Shown: piece by piece, positions 12,526 to 23,779 of the stretch
Layout of the letters: each line of letters begins with the position of its first letter
How positions within the stretch are numbered: position 1 is the first letter of the stretch
NCBI GenBank assembly: GCA_036583965.1
Contig: JAZBQD010000027.1
Span: 5,660,187 to 5,724,186, forward strand
Length of the DNA: 64,000 nt
Origin: Prunella strophiata
Lineage: Eukaryota > Chordata > Aves > Passeriformes > Prunellidae
Direction: 5' to 3'
Notes under the pieces: generated by a model
Database searches by the model: none
What the model was told of the DNA's origin: nothing
The model's input: only the letters and a program-made list of their open reading frames with translations
Translations under genes and position numbers: made by a program

Positions 12526-15500
12526 CTGTGGGGAGTTCTCACTTGGCAAATCCACCCCCCAGAACTGCACAGGGCAGGGATGGGCCAGGGAGCACAAACA
12601 GCACAGCTTCAAACACCTGCTCTCACCTTGGCCAAAACACAAACACAAATCAGCATTTGTACTTATATATTAATGTGATGCAGAATTATCTCCCTCTTCC
12701 CTCAGGGACCTGTGTGACCTACACAGGCAGGCTACAAAGGGTTCAATTTATTCCTAAATACTGGAGCAGCACCTTCTAATGAGCAGGTATCCAGAAGCCT
12801 TTTAATTTCAATGAATCACTTCAAGGCAAAAATCCTAATGAAGATAACATAATTTGTAGTGTCAATAGCTATTAGTGCCATGAGGGCTCCAGAACATGGT
12901 GAGCTTTGATTTAATGTCTCCCTTTTAGAGCACATTCTACCTTCATAACAAGAACAAGCCCAAAGAGGAATAACCTTCAGGTGCTCCTGCAGATCAGGAG
13001 TCCACAGCCATACATTATTTTGATTACCATTCCCTCATTTGAGAAAAATCAACACAGTGCTATCAGAATATTTATGTCATCAGATCCAATGAATCTCCAA
13101 CAAGATGTGAAATTATATTCATGAAGTATTAACTACTGCATTTTTGAGACTCTAGAGAGTACTTGTTTTTTGGGGCTGCAGGGAATCCATATTTTGCAAA
13201 TCAAGGAGTAACTTTGCTGGATCACACTGGTCTTATGCAATATCAGTTTTGCCTACTCACCCCCACCTCTGCAACAGCAGGCCTCCAGTATCTCCTCTTC
13301 TCCACCAAGACTTTTAAAAAATAAATGCTGATAAGAGTATGAAGTTTGCTTCCAGAGAGGGTGAGATGAACTGATAAGGAAGGAACATGAAATGGGGATG
13401 ATTTGAAAGCAATGACAATTAGAAAGAAACTAAGGGCAGCTGTGATGGAACTGTGGGAGGGTGATGGCCCCAGCTGAGAGTTATTCAGAAGATTTAATAA
13501 TCCTCTAAGGAGGAATTTTAACCTCCAAGTGCATGCACACAGGTGCTGCTGACAAGAAACATAACAACTATAAATAAAAAATACAGAGGATAACTTTTTA
13601 GGTGTGGATTCATGTCAGCCTGTGGCACCTGATCATTAGTACCAGCACTTAGTATAAAGCAAAAATATTTGGCAGTTTGAAAATTGTGTTCACATATAAT
13701 TACTGTGCTGGCATTCACACATTCAACAAGAGGAGCAAAGAACTGCATGGTAATTTCTGATAAAAAGGCAACTCCACCAGCCCCTTCTTTACACTACTGT
13801 GACAACACAGGAAGACAAAGGTGATTACTTTCTTTTCTACCACTACCCTAAAATTAAGCCTTTACCCACTGACACTCACTTGGCTTAACACCTCTGATTT
13901 GATGAGCACATTGAAGTAAATATTTTTTTAGTTCTTCTCTGACCATCTCAAAGACTGCTGGAGTAGAACTGAAGTAAGGCAAACAAGTCAGTGATGAGCT
14001 GGCTGTACAGAAAATACTATTTCCTTAGCAGAAGAGTCACATAATAAATTTCTCATCAGACCTCCATATTCTTAAATATTTTCATTTTTCTTTCTTCCTC
14101 TATGCAAAAAAACTCAGTCACTGTCTTCTACTGACACTTCATTTTGAAACAGAATGCAATTCACTCCCCTACAAAAAACACTAGAATGAGTATCTCTTCA
14201 AGCTCTTGAATAGTGAACAAAACCTGAAAAAAATCTATATGAACCTAAATGGCTTATCAGGCTAGCACAGCCAAGAGGTTCATGTTTCTATAAGCCAAAT
14301 AAGACAGATACAATCCTGTGTAGGCACCTTTGCTATACCAGCTGCAGCTGAGCTCACCTGGGACAAGTGAAGCTGGAGGGGGTGGGGAAAATAAGAGAGA
14401 GAAAAAAATGCAAGAAAAGAAATTCAGCTTCAGCAGAAATAATGCAGTTTTAATGGACCATGGAATATCAGACACCCAGCAAGAAGATGACCTTTTCTCC
14501 AGTACTGAAATAACAAAGCAATAGGACACAAATGCTGATAAACCAACTTCAACTTTACAAAATCAATTTATGTGAGAATTAAAGAACAAAATCCATGACC
14601 TTTTCTTTACTATTAAATAAACCAAATCCATCTACTGAAGTCTTCTTTTTGAACAAAAGTTATTGCCTGACCTTTCTTATTCCACTGCAGGATGCAAAGT
14701 GACTGGATGATTTAAGTGACTTCAGCTCTTTTTTTTCTTCCTAAATCAGAGTTTTGTGCCACCACAGAGAGGAAGCTCTGCACATCTTCCCCAACCCCAA
14801 GCCAGGAGCAGATTCTGTAGGAGATCAGAGATCTGTGACATGGCCCTAAAATGAGGGGCAAAGACCCCACAGGCAGGGCTGGAACAGGAGGGGATATTTG
14901 GGCTGGAATTTGAGTGCCCATCCAGAGCAGCCCACAGCAATCTGCAGCACACAAGTACCAGCTCAGGACCTGCACAATGAAGACTATTAAATGTGATAAA
15001 TGTTCATGGAATATTTTATCTAATGTATCAACACCAAGGTTAATATACAGAATACTCACATAATTTTGTATGCTATTCTCAAAGAATCAGAAGCACAAAA
15101 TGCATTATCTGAAATTAACCTTTTCTGTGATGAATTCTTGATAATTTACTGGATTCTCTACACAAACTGTTTTAGAAACACCATGAAATAAAAACATAAT
15201 GTAAATGAATGATAATTACATAATTAATGTAATGACAGTCTAAACATAATTTTACCTGGAATATTTCTCTTGTGGAAGCAATGCCCAAGTAATGTTCAAC
15301 AGATGGATGCTGCTGCTTGCTGGATAATGGCAAAATAAGTTTATTAATTGAAAATAGAAATGTGTTCTTATTTCCAATCCTTTTAATCCCAAGGGCCATC
15401 TGTGGGCAAGGCCTTTTATTTGACACAGAAAAAAAAAACATATGCAAGTGCATTTTCCTGTGTGGAAATATATAAAAATATGTACATTGATTCCTGAAGC

Positions 15501-16674
15501 TGGCATCCACCACTATGTTAAAGTGTTGTCAACAGGGAACTGCTTGTGCACCATCCCTGTGGTGTGACAGGATGGACTCACAGAGTAATCCTGACTGACT
15601 GAAACTCAGGAATAATTCCTTCAGAGAGATAAATCACTTTCTTTTGGTAAACAGCTCCCTGGCTTCTGGAAGGAGATTAGTGTATGACAGCCAGTATCAT
15701 CCTTTTCATCTTGGTTGGTTCTATTCCCTTATTTTTTCACTTTTAATTCCCTAAAAACCTGCCAGTGATAGGAACATGGAACAGAACCAATCTGATGGCT
15801 CCTAGGGGCAGGAGAGCCATTATGCACAAACAAAAATACACAAGCAAAACAGAATCTTGAAAAAGATGACCAAGAACTCTCTGAGATCAGGGGAAAGGAC
15901 AGGAGAACATCAAGACTGAGAATTGTGTCTCCTGGCTGTAAAATAATAATGCTGAAAAACCCACAATCTGGGATTATATGGCCTCATGCAATGTGGAAGG
16001 GACAGTTTTCTGCCAAAAATCCCAGAGAAGAGGTGGAGAGACTAAATGCTGGTACACTCAGAGCTGAAGAATAAAGAGCATTAGTGAGCAACAAGGATCT
16101 GTGACACTGCTAATTTCAGGGCCTGCCCATCTCCTGCTTCCAAGAGCTGTGAGACCCCTGAACAAAAGCCATGGGGACTGTGGAAAGGCACATTTACTGA
16201 TAAAACAAGCTTTCTTTGCATAAAGAAAAAAAAATGGGGTTTCCATGGCAACCCTGCATGCATTCAGCACATCACCTGTGCATGAGGTGTCTCTGCAAGG
16301 GCTCCCCTGAAAGCTCAGAGGTTTGCTTCTCACTTGGGATCCTAATAAGGGAAAAGAAAAAACTCAAATATTGGAATCAAATACATTGGAAAAATAAGTG
16401 TTTTAGAGATGATGACAAGCCTGAGGAAAAAAAATTAAATGCAAAACCAATTAAAAAGTACACAGGTGAAAATGTTAGAAATAAATAACATTCCATTTAA
16501 CTTTTTGTCAAAGTGTAACAGAGAACATAAGGCCCACTTAGAGTAGAATGAGCATGCCTAAAGGTAAAAATCTAAAAGTTTCTCTTATAAAAGCATTGCC
16601 CCAGGTCTCTCACCAATGTAAAGCTTGTGAAATTTTGGTGTGTCAGAAGGTTCTGTCAGAGCTTGGATTAAACA

Positions 16675-16742
16675 AACTAACTAACTAACTAAAGCAAAAA
16701 ACAAAACAAACAAACAAACAAACAAAAAACAAACACCCCCCC
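16675..16742. repeat. AACT/CAAA simple repeat ending in a C tract
   Basis: An actaactaact run is followed by caaacaaacaaa repeats and a run of ten c. It may mark the tail of an old retroposon, but no retroposon body is recognisable. Confidence 0.75.
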
Positions 16743-19700
16743 CCAATATTTATTGAAGGTACTGCAAAGCCACATGGAAGCAAAGAGAAGTTTCTTTGTA
16801 GCCCTTGTCTGAAGTATCATCTCAAGCAGCTCAGCACAATCAGGATGTCCTTCCAATGGAGGAGGTAAATTCCACTCCTTTGCTTATTTCTACATTTATA
16901 GAGTCATAACCCCCCTCTACAGGAAGGTCATGGGCTGAAGGCTAAATAGCTAAATAAATACCTGTGCTCACTCCCTGCCACCAGGGAAACCTTTAAAGAG
17001 TTTGGCAGATTTGTTTAAATAAAAGCAGTTTACACAGAAATACATGACTGGAATACAGCAGCTGGCTAATGTTGAAATGAAGAGCCTGAAACAGGCAGTG
17101 ACATCAAATACCTCTTTCTTATGTAGTTCTGGGAACTACCTAGAGGACAATTCACAAAGGCCAATTTCAGTCTAAATGTGCAGATTCTTCCTCAGAAGCA
17201 ACCACTGGAGATAAGCTCCCCCACAGTCAGCCCTCATAACTATCTCTGTAAGATTTTGAAGTGAGAATTAACATACAACTATTTTTAAATAAGAGCAAAT
17301 CCTGTTTTATGTAAGTTCAAGACACAGTTCTGCCATGAAAAACAAACAAACCATTTAAATAAGTCATATTTGTTTTCCTGAGTTATTTGTGGCAATAAAC
17401 TCTAAAGAGTTGGATTCACCAGCACTGGAGTCCCAGATTCTCTTCTCAGGGCTCATACACCACTGCACCCCAACTTCCAGCCTTGCCAAGCCCAGCAGAC
17501 TCAGATGGGGGCTGACTATTTAAATGAGAAAGTCAATTACATTATAAACTTGCACCTGACACAAAAACAATCTGTAGAGAAAGCAGGGGATCAAAATCAA
17601 TGAAAAACCAAAAAGCTGCCTTAAAACTCACACAAATAATTCCCATGGGAGAGCTGATCTTGTCTGAGGGTGAGATCACAGCAACAATGACAGACCCTTC
17701 CAGTCCTGCCTTCTATTAATTTCCACAAATCTTTCTCCTTTTCAAGCACTCATTTACACCCAGGAGTCCATGCCAGGCTTAGGATTTGGTTCTTGTAATA
17801 CAGAAGTCAATAGAGCCCATTTTTGTTTACTAAGTGATGAGCAGTGAGAGCTGCCTTGTGAGCAAACAGAGCCTTGCAGTCAATAACCAGCCACAGCAGC
17901 AGGGCCCTGCGGGGAGAGCCTCACCTCAGAGTAATAAGGATGTTTTACTTGGCACCAAAACAACAAATGTTCCTTCTTACAGAGGTGTATTTTTAACCAA
18001 GTAGATGAAACTTACCCTTATTGCAATTTCAAAACACAAACTCTGGTAAATAGTGCATTAAAGTGCAAAGCTTAGGGTTAACACAGCACCCCCAGTTTGT
18101 CTCAGCAGCCACAACGCTGCTGACTCAGCTGGATCTTGATACTCATTATCTCTCACACAAAGCAGAGGCAAAGGAATTCACATCCTTCAAAACCAAAACA
18201 AAATTCTCAAAGAAGTAACACAGGCATAACAAGGATCTACGTGCAAAGTCAAGACCCACACCATGGAGCACATGAAATAGTACTGAACACATTTTAAAGT
18301 ATTTTAAGGATTTTTTAACTTTCAGAGATGATACTGTCTTCACTTTCCTCAGCCAAAGTAGTGTCTTTGATAGGGGAATCAATAAGAATTAAAGCCTCTG
18401 CAGATACAGAGAAAAAGAGTTGTATAAAATTCTCTATGTGTGGAACACAGTTTCACCAGTTACAGACATGGAAAAATGTCAGAAAGCAACCTAATTTATT
18501 TGCAATCTGTGAAAAAAATTCTGTTACCCCATTCTCCAAAGTGTTCAACATTTCTAGTGAAGAGAATAAAATAGCAGAAATACAACTATTTCAAGAAACA
18601 ATCACAAATCTTGCCATCTTAAAACTAAGTGAAATTATGGATCCAAAGTAGGTTGATTCATTCAAGCCATCTGCTCTTTTATTGACATGAGAAAAAAACC
18701 CAAATAAATAGAAATGTTCAGAGCATGTTTATCTGATTTCTCCCATTTTTCCAAGTCCCACAGATACCCACTCCTCACAGGTAAGAGGAGAAAGTCATGT
18801 AAATTTTGCTCTTCTTCAAAAACAAACCAAAAAAAAACCCACAAAAAAACCCTAACCCAAACCCACTATAAACCAGTACCAGTATTAAGATTCCATATGC
18901 ACACTGTTACATTACAGTCCTTCTATCATATGAAAAATAATGCTAAAAATGTTTGTTTATAGAGATATTTTCTATAATATCTCTAGAGGCAGAACAACCA
19001 CTGTTTACACATGTTTTTAAGCACAATGAAAAGAACTGCCATGCACACATTTGTGCCTTTCACAAACACATACTTAAGCCAATTCAAGGAGAGCATGTTT
19101 GGGATTGTAAATGTGTCAGGATAACCCAAACAACACTGGTAGCAATTCTTTACCCATTGAATGCACCATCAAACATAACATTTATTTTATTTAGACAAAA
19201 AACATAATATACACACAGCCAGAAACCATTTCTATCTCACCTATATATAGTATGCATTTATCATAAAATGTTGGAATTAATATAGAGAACTCAAAGACAG
19301 TTGACACCTCCAGAAGGAATTAAATTGCAGGTTTTTGGGATAACTCTTATGCCAGTTTGCTCTTCCTTCCAACACAGTAATTTAAATAAATTTACATTCA
19401 GCACTGATATTCCTGAAAGGCTTATAAACAATTTAGACAATTATAGTAATTTTCTCAAAAAAAATCCCCAAACCAAACAAAACCAAACCTCTGAACCTGG
19501 GGACAAACCAGACAGTACTTGGTATTACCTTTAGACTGGACAACCAAGTTCACAAAATAAGCAGGCTAATAATTCTGCCAAAAAATCCTTCAATCTGGTA
19601 TAAATACAAAAATATATATTTTTAAGGTTATGTTTTAATTTCTTTGCAGTACTTGCAGATGTTATAAAGCAACAGGTAGGCTATTTCTGTAGCAGTAGGA

Positions 19701-20333
19701 CTCTTCTACTGAAGAGACAACTTTTAGACATTTTATAGAATGGACATTCCTAAAGAATGCAGAATGCAACTGAGAGTATTCAAGCACAAAGCTGTGAAAA
19801 ACAATGAATAAGAGTAAATATTGCCTGACTTAGCCCTGCTGTAACTCTAAGGAAAGCAGAGAGAACTCCATTAGCCCTGCAATGGGATGTGAGGCAGCAC
19901 CATCTAAATGAAATCACGTTCATCAGTGCAAACCACCCTCCCCCATTCTGTATCCTCAATGAAAAACGTCCCATCTAGTGATGAGCACAAGAGATACCCT
20001 GTTTCTGAATTCTCCTTGCAGGAGGGGATATTTTACAAAAGGATGTGTCTCTGGCTAGCTGCTTTCAGCAGTTCCCAAAGCAGAAAAGGACAGGATTTAC
20101 CCCCAGTGCATTTACCCTCAAACCTCAGGCCCTGTGATGAGGGATCTCAACACACCAGTCCCAGCGAGGCACCAAACTGCTTCACAAGACAGAAACTTGA
20201 GCACTTGTAGTTCATTTTGCTTAAAATCATAAATGCGTGGTGTTTGTTCCCTCTGTGCAGAAAAGAGACCAGGAAATGCCTTTGGGATTAACTCATCACC
20301 AGTATGATCAGTGCTACTGGTGGAGGTTCACCA

Positions 20334-20475
20334 CTGGCTGTGGGAATAGCACAGTGGGGAGCAAATCAGGCTGATAATGCCAACTTCGTGGGTTCGATCC
20401 TTGGCTGGCCACTTTATCAGAATATAAATGTGATGGTTTTGGTGGGCCCCTTCTAACTCAGAAGGAGTGCAGCAC
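20334..20475 (+). mobile_element. tRNA-Ile/CR1 chimaeric SINE (TguSINE1-like)
   Basis: The 5' part resembles a tRNA-Ile gene: box A tagcacagtggg (20347-20358) matches TRGCNNAGYNGG, an anticodon-arm-like ggctgataatgcc (20369-20381) has a GAT-type loop, and box B ggttcgatcc (20391-20400) is perfect. A linker follows, then a CR1-like 3' tail, ggtgggccccttctaactca (20441-20460). A SINE of this design, mobilised by CR1 and transcribed by RNA polymerase III, is known from passerine birds. The acceptor stem is degenerate and a tail is fused on, so this is not a functional tRNA gene. Boundaries are approximate. Confidence 0.75.
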
Positions 20476-20599
20476 AACAAGGTGTGACTCGAGCTCTTGT
20501 AGCAGCACTGAATGCAACCAAAAGTACACATCACAAATGGCCACTACACATCATCTCTTTCATTAATATGACTAAGTATCACTAGAAGGGTATGTTATG

Positions 20600-21017
20600 A
20601 GTAATACGTGAGTAACTGTTCCCCCATGGGGCCTGTCGGGGGGCTGGGACTGCCCTGGGAACAGCAGAGCTGCGGCGCTGCCTCACCTCACACCGCCCCG
20701 CTGCCTCACCTCACACCGCCCCGTGTCGCTGTGGGATCTCCTCAACCTGATCTTCAGGCTTCAGGCCGTGTCCCGGCTGCACAGCGGTTGTTTCCCGGTT
20801 GGATTGCGGCTGTGTCCCACTCGGCTGCTGGCCCTGTGCCGGCTGTGTCCCGCTGAGGGAACGCTGAGCTCCCCTCACAGAGCGGCGCTTCACCCCCCGG
20901 TCCGCCAGGAGGCGGCCGCGGCCCCTGACGCTCTGTTGGAAGCGTGGCAGTGTTGCGCGTTGGCGCCAGGCCAAAGCTGGCCTTTACTGCGCCCTTTTCT
21001 GACTAGATCCTCTCTGT
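20600..21017 (+). promoter_or_regulatory. MAGOH: MAGOH promoter region, GC-rich
   Basis: Base composition shifts abruptly from AT-rich intergenic DNA to CpG-rich sequence. It contains a perfect 23-bp tandem duplication (20678-20700 and 20701-20723, unit starting ctgcctcacctcacaccgcc) and an E2F-like ttggcgcc at about 20962-20969, close to the start codon. No TATA box is evident, which suits a housekeeping gene. The exact transcription start is not known. Confidence 0.6.
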
Positions 21018-22777
21018 ATGGTAGCCATGAGCGATTTCTACCTCCGCTACTACGTGGGGCACAAGGGGAAATTCGGACACGAGTTCCTGGAGTTCGAATT
21101 CCGGCCCGACGGTGAGAGCGGGCCGGGGGCCGGGGGAGGTGGGCCGCGCTCCCGGAGGCTGGGCTGCCGGGCCGCGCGTACCCCCGGCGTGGTTTAATGT
21201 TCGCTCTCTCCCCACAGGTAAGCTGCGCTACGCCAACAACAGCAACTACAAGAACGATGTTATGATCCGAAAGGAGGTGAGGGCAGCGCGGCTGCGAGCG
21301 TTTGTGGCAGCGGAAGGGACTCCGGGCAGGGCACGCTTGGAAGGGCTCGGGGCTGGATGGCATTTCCCGGCCCTTGCAGGGCTGTATTTAGTTCTTTGCT
21401 GCAAGCAGAAGGGACGCTTGGAAGGGCTCGGGGTTGGATGGCATTTCCCGGCCCTTACAGGGCTGTGTTTAGTTCTTTGCTGCAAGCGAAAGGGAGGCTT
21501 GGGGGAGCTCAGGGTTGGATGGCGTTGCCGGGCCGTTGTGGGCAGGCTATATTTAGTTCTCTACCGAAATGTTGTGTCCAGGCTTATGTACACAAGAGTG
21601 TGATGGAAGAGCTGAAGAGAATAATCGACGACAGTGAAATCACAAAAGAAGATGATGCTCTGTGGCCTCCTCCTGACAGAGTGGGCCGACAGGTAGGGTG
21701 CACAGTGTCTCTTCTAATTGCTCTTTAATTTTCATATGTTATTTCCTTGGAAGCATAACTAAAATTTTTCTTCAAGCCAGTATTTTTTCCAGCTGAAAGG
21801 GAAACAAATACTGCTTTAAAACCTGAGTAGTGCCTCAATGGCAGCATAGTTGTGGAAACTAATACGATCCACAGACCTGCTGCATTTGATATCTTTGTTA
21901 TAGAAATTTGTAATAAAAACCATCACAGTACTGAAGTATTTCTGTAACTGGTAGCATGAAGCAGTAAGTTCCTATAACCTTTTATTTTTCAGGAGCTCGA
22001 GATAGTAATTGGTGACGAGCACATCTCCTTTACCACATCAAAAATTGGTTCCCTCATTGATGTAAATCAGTCCAAGTACGTACTCTGCTTTTTATGCTGC
22101 CCTTATTTCTATTTACCAATCTGTATTAGAATTTCCTGATTATTTGGTACATGTATTTTATATAGTTTCAAAGTATGTATCAGCTCCTGGGGGCACCAGT
22201 GCTCTGTGTTGCAGCACAATGTGCCAAATGCCTTTAGACTGTGGTGTTACAGGCTGGGTTCTCAAACTCTCTGAGAGCAGACCTTGCTGTAGGAACCCTG
22301 TTACACACATACTGTTTGTGCCACTTTCTTTGGGAGAATCAAGATATCTGTATTTCACCTAAGCTGAAAAGACTGACAGCTGGGGGAAGGGGTGGTAAAA
22401 TCCTAAGTGCTGTTGATACTTGCTTTCATGATAAAAATATGTATTTTGTAAAAACTTTAAATGTTCACAGTTGGAGTACAGCACATTTAGTCAATCAGTG
22501 TAGAATGAAACAAATCTGTTAATGTCTAAGATGACACCTAAAAAGTCCCCATATAGGTTTTGGGTTTTTTTAATACATTAGTTCGGTAATCTGTTCTTTA
22601 AGGGCATCAGTCTAAAATTTTTTTAAATCTTTGAATTTTTTTTTTTTCCCCTTTCCTCCTTCTCTTGTGAACTGCAGAGATCCAGAAGGCTTGAGAGTGT
22701 TCTACTACCTGGTCCAGGACCTTAAATGTCTCGTCTTCAGTCTTATTGGACTCCACTTCAAGATTAAGCCAATTTAA
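21018..22777 (+). CDS. MAGOH: MAGOH, exon junction complex core protein
   Basis: MAGOH binds RBM8A (Y14) and, with EIF4A3 and CASC3, forms the exon junction complex that marks spliced mRNA for localisation and nonsense-mediated decay. Coding exons: 21018-21111, 21218-21276, 21582-21692, 21993-22075 and 22678-22777. All have GT-AG ends and joining phases. The product runs from [20 protein letters not shown] to [14 protein letters not shown] and is nearly identical to the human protein as I recall it. Two in-frame start codons exist: 21018 (148 residues, starting MVAMSDF) and 21027 (145 residues, starting MSDF). The second has the better context (g at -3); the first has t at -3 and g at +4. Human MAGOH starts MESDF (146) and MAGOHB is 148 residues, so length does not settle it. 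Intron 2 holds an 81-bp triplication. Confidence 0.97.
21335..21577 (+). repeat. 81-bp unit, three tandem copies in MAGOH intron 2
   Basis: Copies start at about 21335, 21416 and 21497, each with gcttgg near its start, followed by ctc-g-gg-tggatggc and later ttagttct. Copies 1 and 2 are very similar; copy 3 has diverged. The array fills most of the 305-nt intron and stops about four bases before exon 3. Confidence 0.9.
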
Positions 22778-22930
22778 ATCAGACAAACTGAAGTTTGTAT
22801 TGCAATGTTAGCAGTAGGGATGGGAAGCGAGGATCCAGTTCCAGTTCTTCATTGTTTCTAAATTTTTTTTGTACTTTAGATTATTATTTTGATTATTATT
22901 TTGTTGTTGTTACAAACTATTAGTGACTCA

Positions 22931-22936
22931 ATTAAA
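22931..22936 (+). promoter_or_regulatory. MAGOH: Probable MAGOH polyadenylation signal (attaaa)
   Basis: The attaaa hexamer lies 154 nt after the stop and is followed by a t/g-rich stretch (gtgtttttaattttt), which suits a short 3' UTR. It is the only good hexamer close to the stop. Confidence 0.55.
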
Positions 22937-22939
22937 AGG

Positions 22940-23560
22940 GTAAGATTTGTGTTTTTAATTTTTAAGCTGTGGTGAGAGACTGACTTCTAACACTTCTTTT
23001 ATAACTGTGTATTCAGAGTGTGTCACTTCACTTGTATCACCCACACTGTACTTCTCTACACAGCAGTGGAAAAAAGAATGTGGAAAAAGCCCGACTGTGT
23101 GAAATGAAACTTTTGCCAGTTGTCAAGGCAAACTTTTGTTTTTATCCTGAGCTGGGTATTCTATTGGCCAGCCAAGAACGGGATCTGACTGCACAGATAA
23201 CTGGTTATAGCAGACTCACATCACCTTCCTCCCAGCCCGGGGTTACCCGCTCGCCTCCAGAGCAGAGACAAACAACAGGCACCCAGGAGCCATCCAGGAT
23301 CTTCACTGACCGTCCCGGCTTCAGAGAAGCTGAAAAGCAGCCTAGAATGTGTTTTGTTTAGTTCTAGGCTGGCACATCTGTTGTGCAGCATTCCTTAAAA
23401 GACTTTGAGGGGTCCCTCACAGGCCCTGAGGGCGGACCCCATGGCAGTGCTGCCAAACCGCGCTTTTGCTTTCTCTTAACACGTCTGGTCTGTAAGAAGA
23501 CGCTGCGATTTAAAGGGAAAGAAAAAAAAAAAAAAAAAAAAAAGAAAAAAAGGTGATTCA
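22940..23560. other. MAGOH-CZIB spacer
   Basis: A short intergenic gap between two tandem genes. The only feature is an A-rich homopolymer at 23522-23551 (23 A, one g, seven A). No gene is supported. Confidence 0.6.
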
Positions 23561-23599
23561 TTGATGTGTAATGTTCAAAACTGTCTCCTCCTTTTCCTC

Positions 23600-23779
23600 C
23601 CCGCCCCACAGTCACTTCCCGCCAGCCCGCGCGCGGGGCGGTGGCGGCCGCCATCTTGGCTGAGGGCAGCTGCGGCCCCGCGCCGGCGCAGGCGGGCAGG
23701 GAGCGCGGAGCCGCCATCTTGGCTGAGGGCACGGGAGCGGGGAGCTGGGAGCTGGGAATTGTACGGGACCCGTGCGGCC
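23600..23779 (+). promoter_or_regulatory. CZIB: CZIB promoter/5' UTR with two YY1-type boxes
   Basis: The CpG-rich stretch directly before the start codon contains gccgccatcttgg twice, at 23647-23659 and 23710-23722, each followed by ctgagggca. The sequence gccgccatctt is the reverse complement of the YY1 consensus aagatggcggc, which commonly sits at or just downstream of TATA-less start sites. Both copies are in the same orientation, 63 bp apart. Transcription probably starts around here; the precise site is not known. Confidence 0.7.

Larger units (their letters stand above)
8801..20330. other. Intergenic region LRP8-MAGOH
   Basis: About 11.5 kb without a gene I can support. Codon-sized open frames are short and scattered on both strands with no family resemblance. 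Recognisable contents are a CR1 3' end near 11.6 kb, a palindrome at 11785-11813, a 21-bp perfect tandem duplication at 12484-12525, poly(T) at about 11311-11330 and a CAAA-type simple repeat at about 16675-16742. A conserved non-coding element or lncRNA could not be recognised by eye. Confidence 0.6.

Noticed and set aside
18328..18651. 107-codon open frame in AT-rich DNA preceded by a ctttcag acceptor-like sequence
   Set aside because: I recognise no family, there is no partner exon, and the frame is close to what chance gives. Comparison with other bird genomes for codon-like substitution would be decisive.
18835..18862. Telomere-like ccctaaccc
   Set aside because: A single degenerate occurrence within an A/C-rich stretch, not a tandem array.
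20337..20410. Functional tRNA-Ile gene
   Set aside because: Boxes A and B are intact, but the acceptor stem does not pair well and a CR1-like tail follows, so it is a SINE head.
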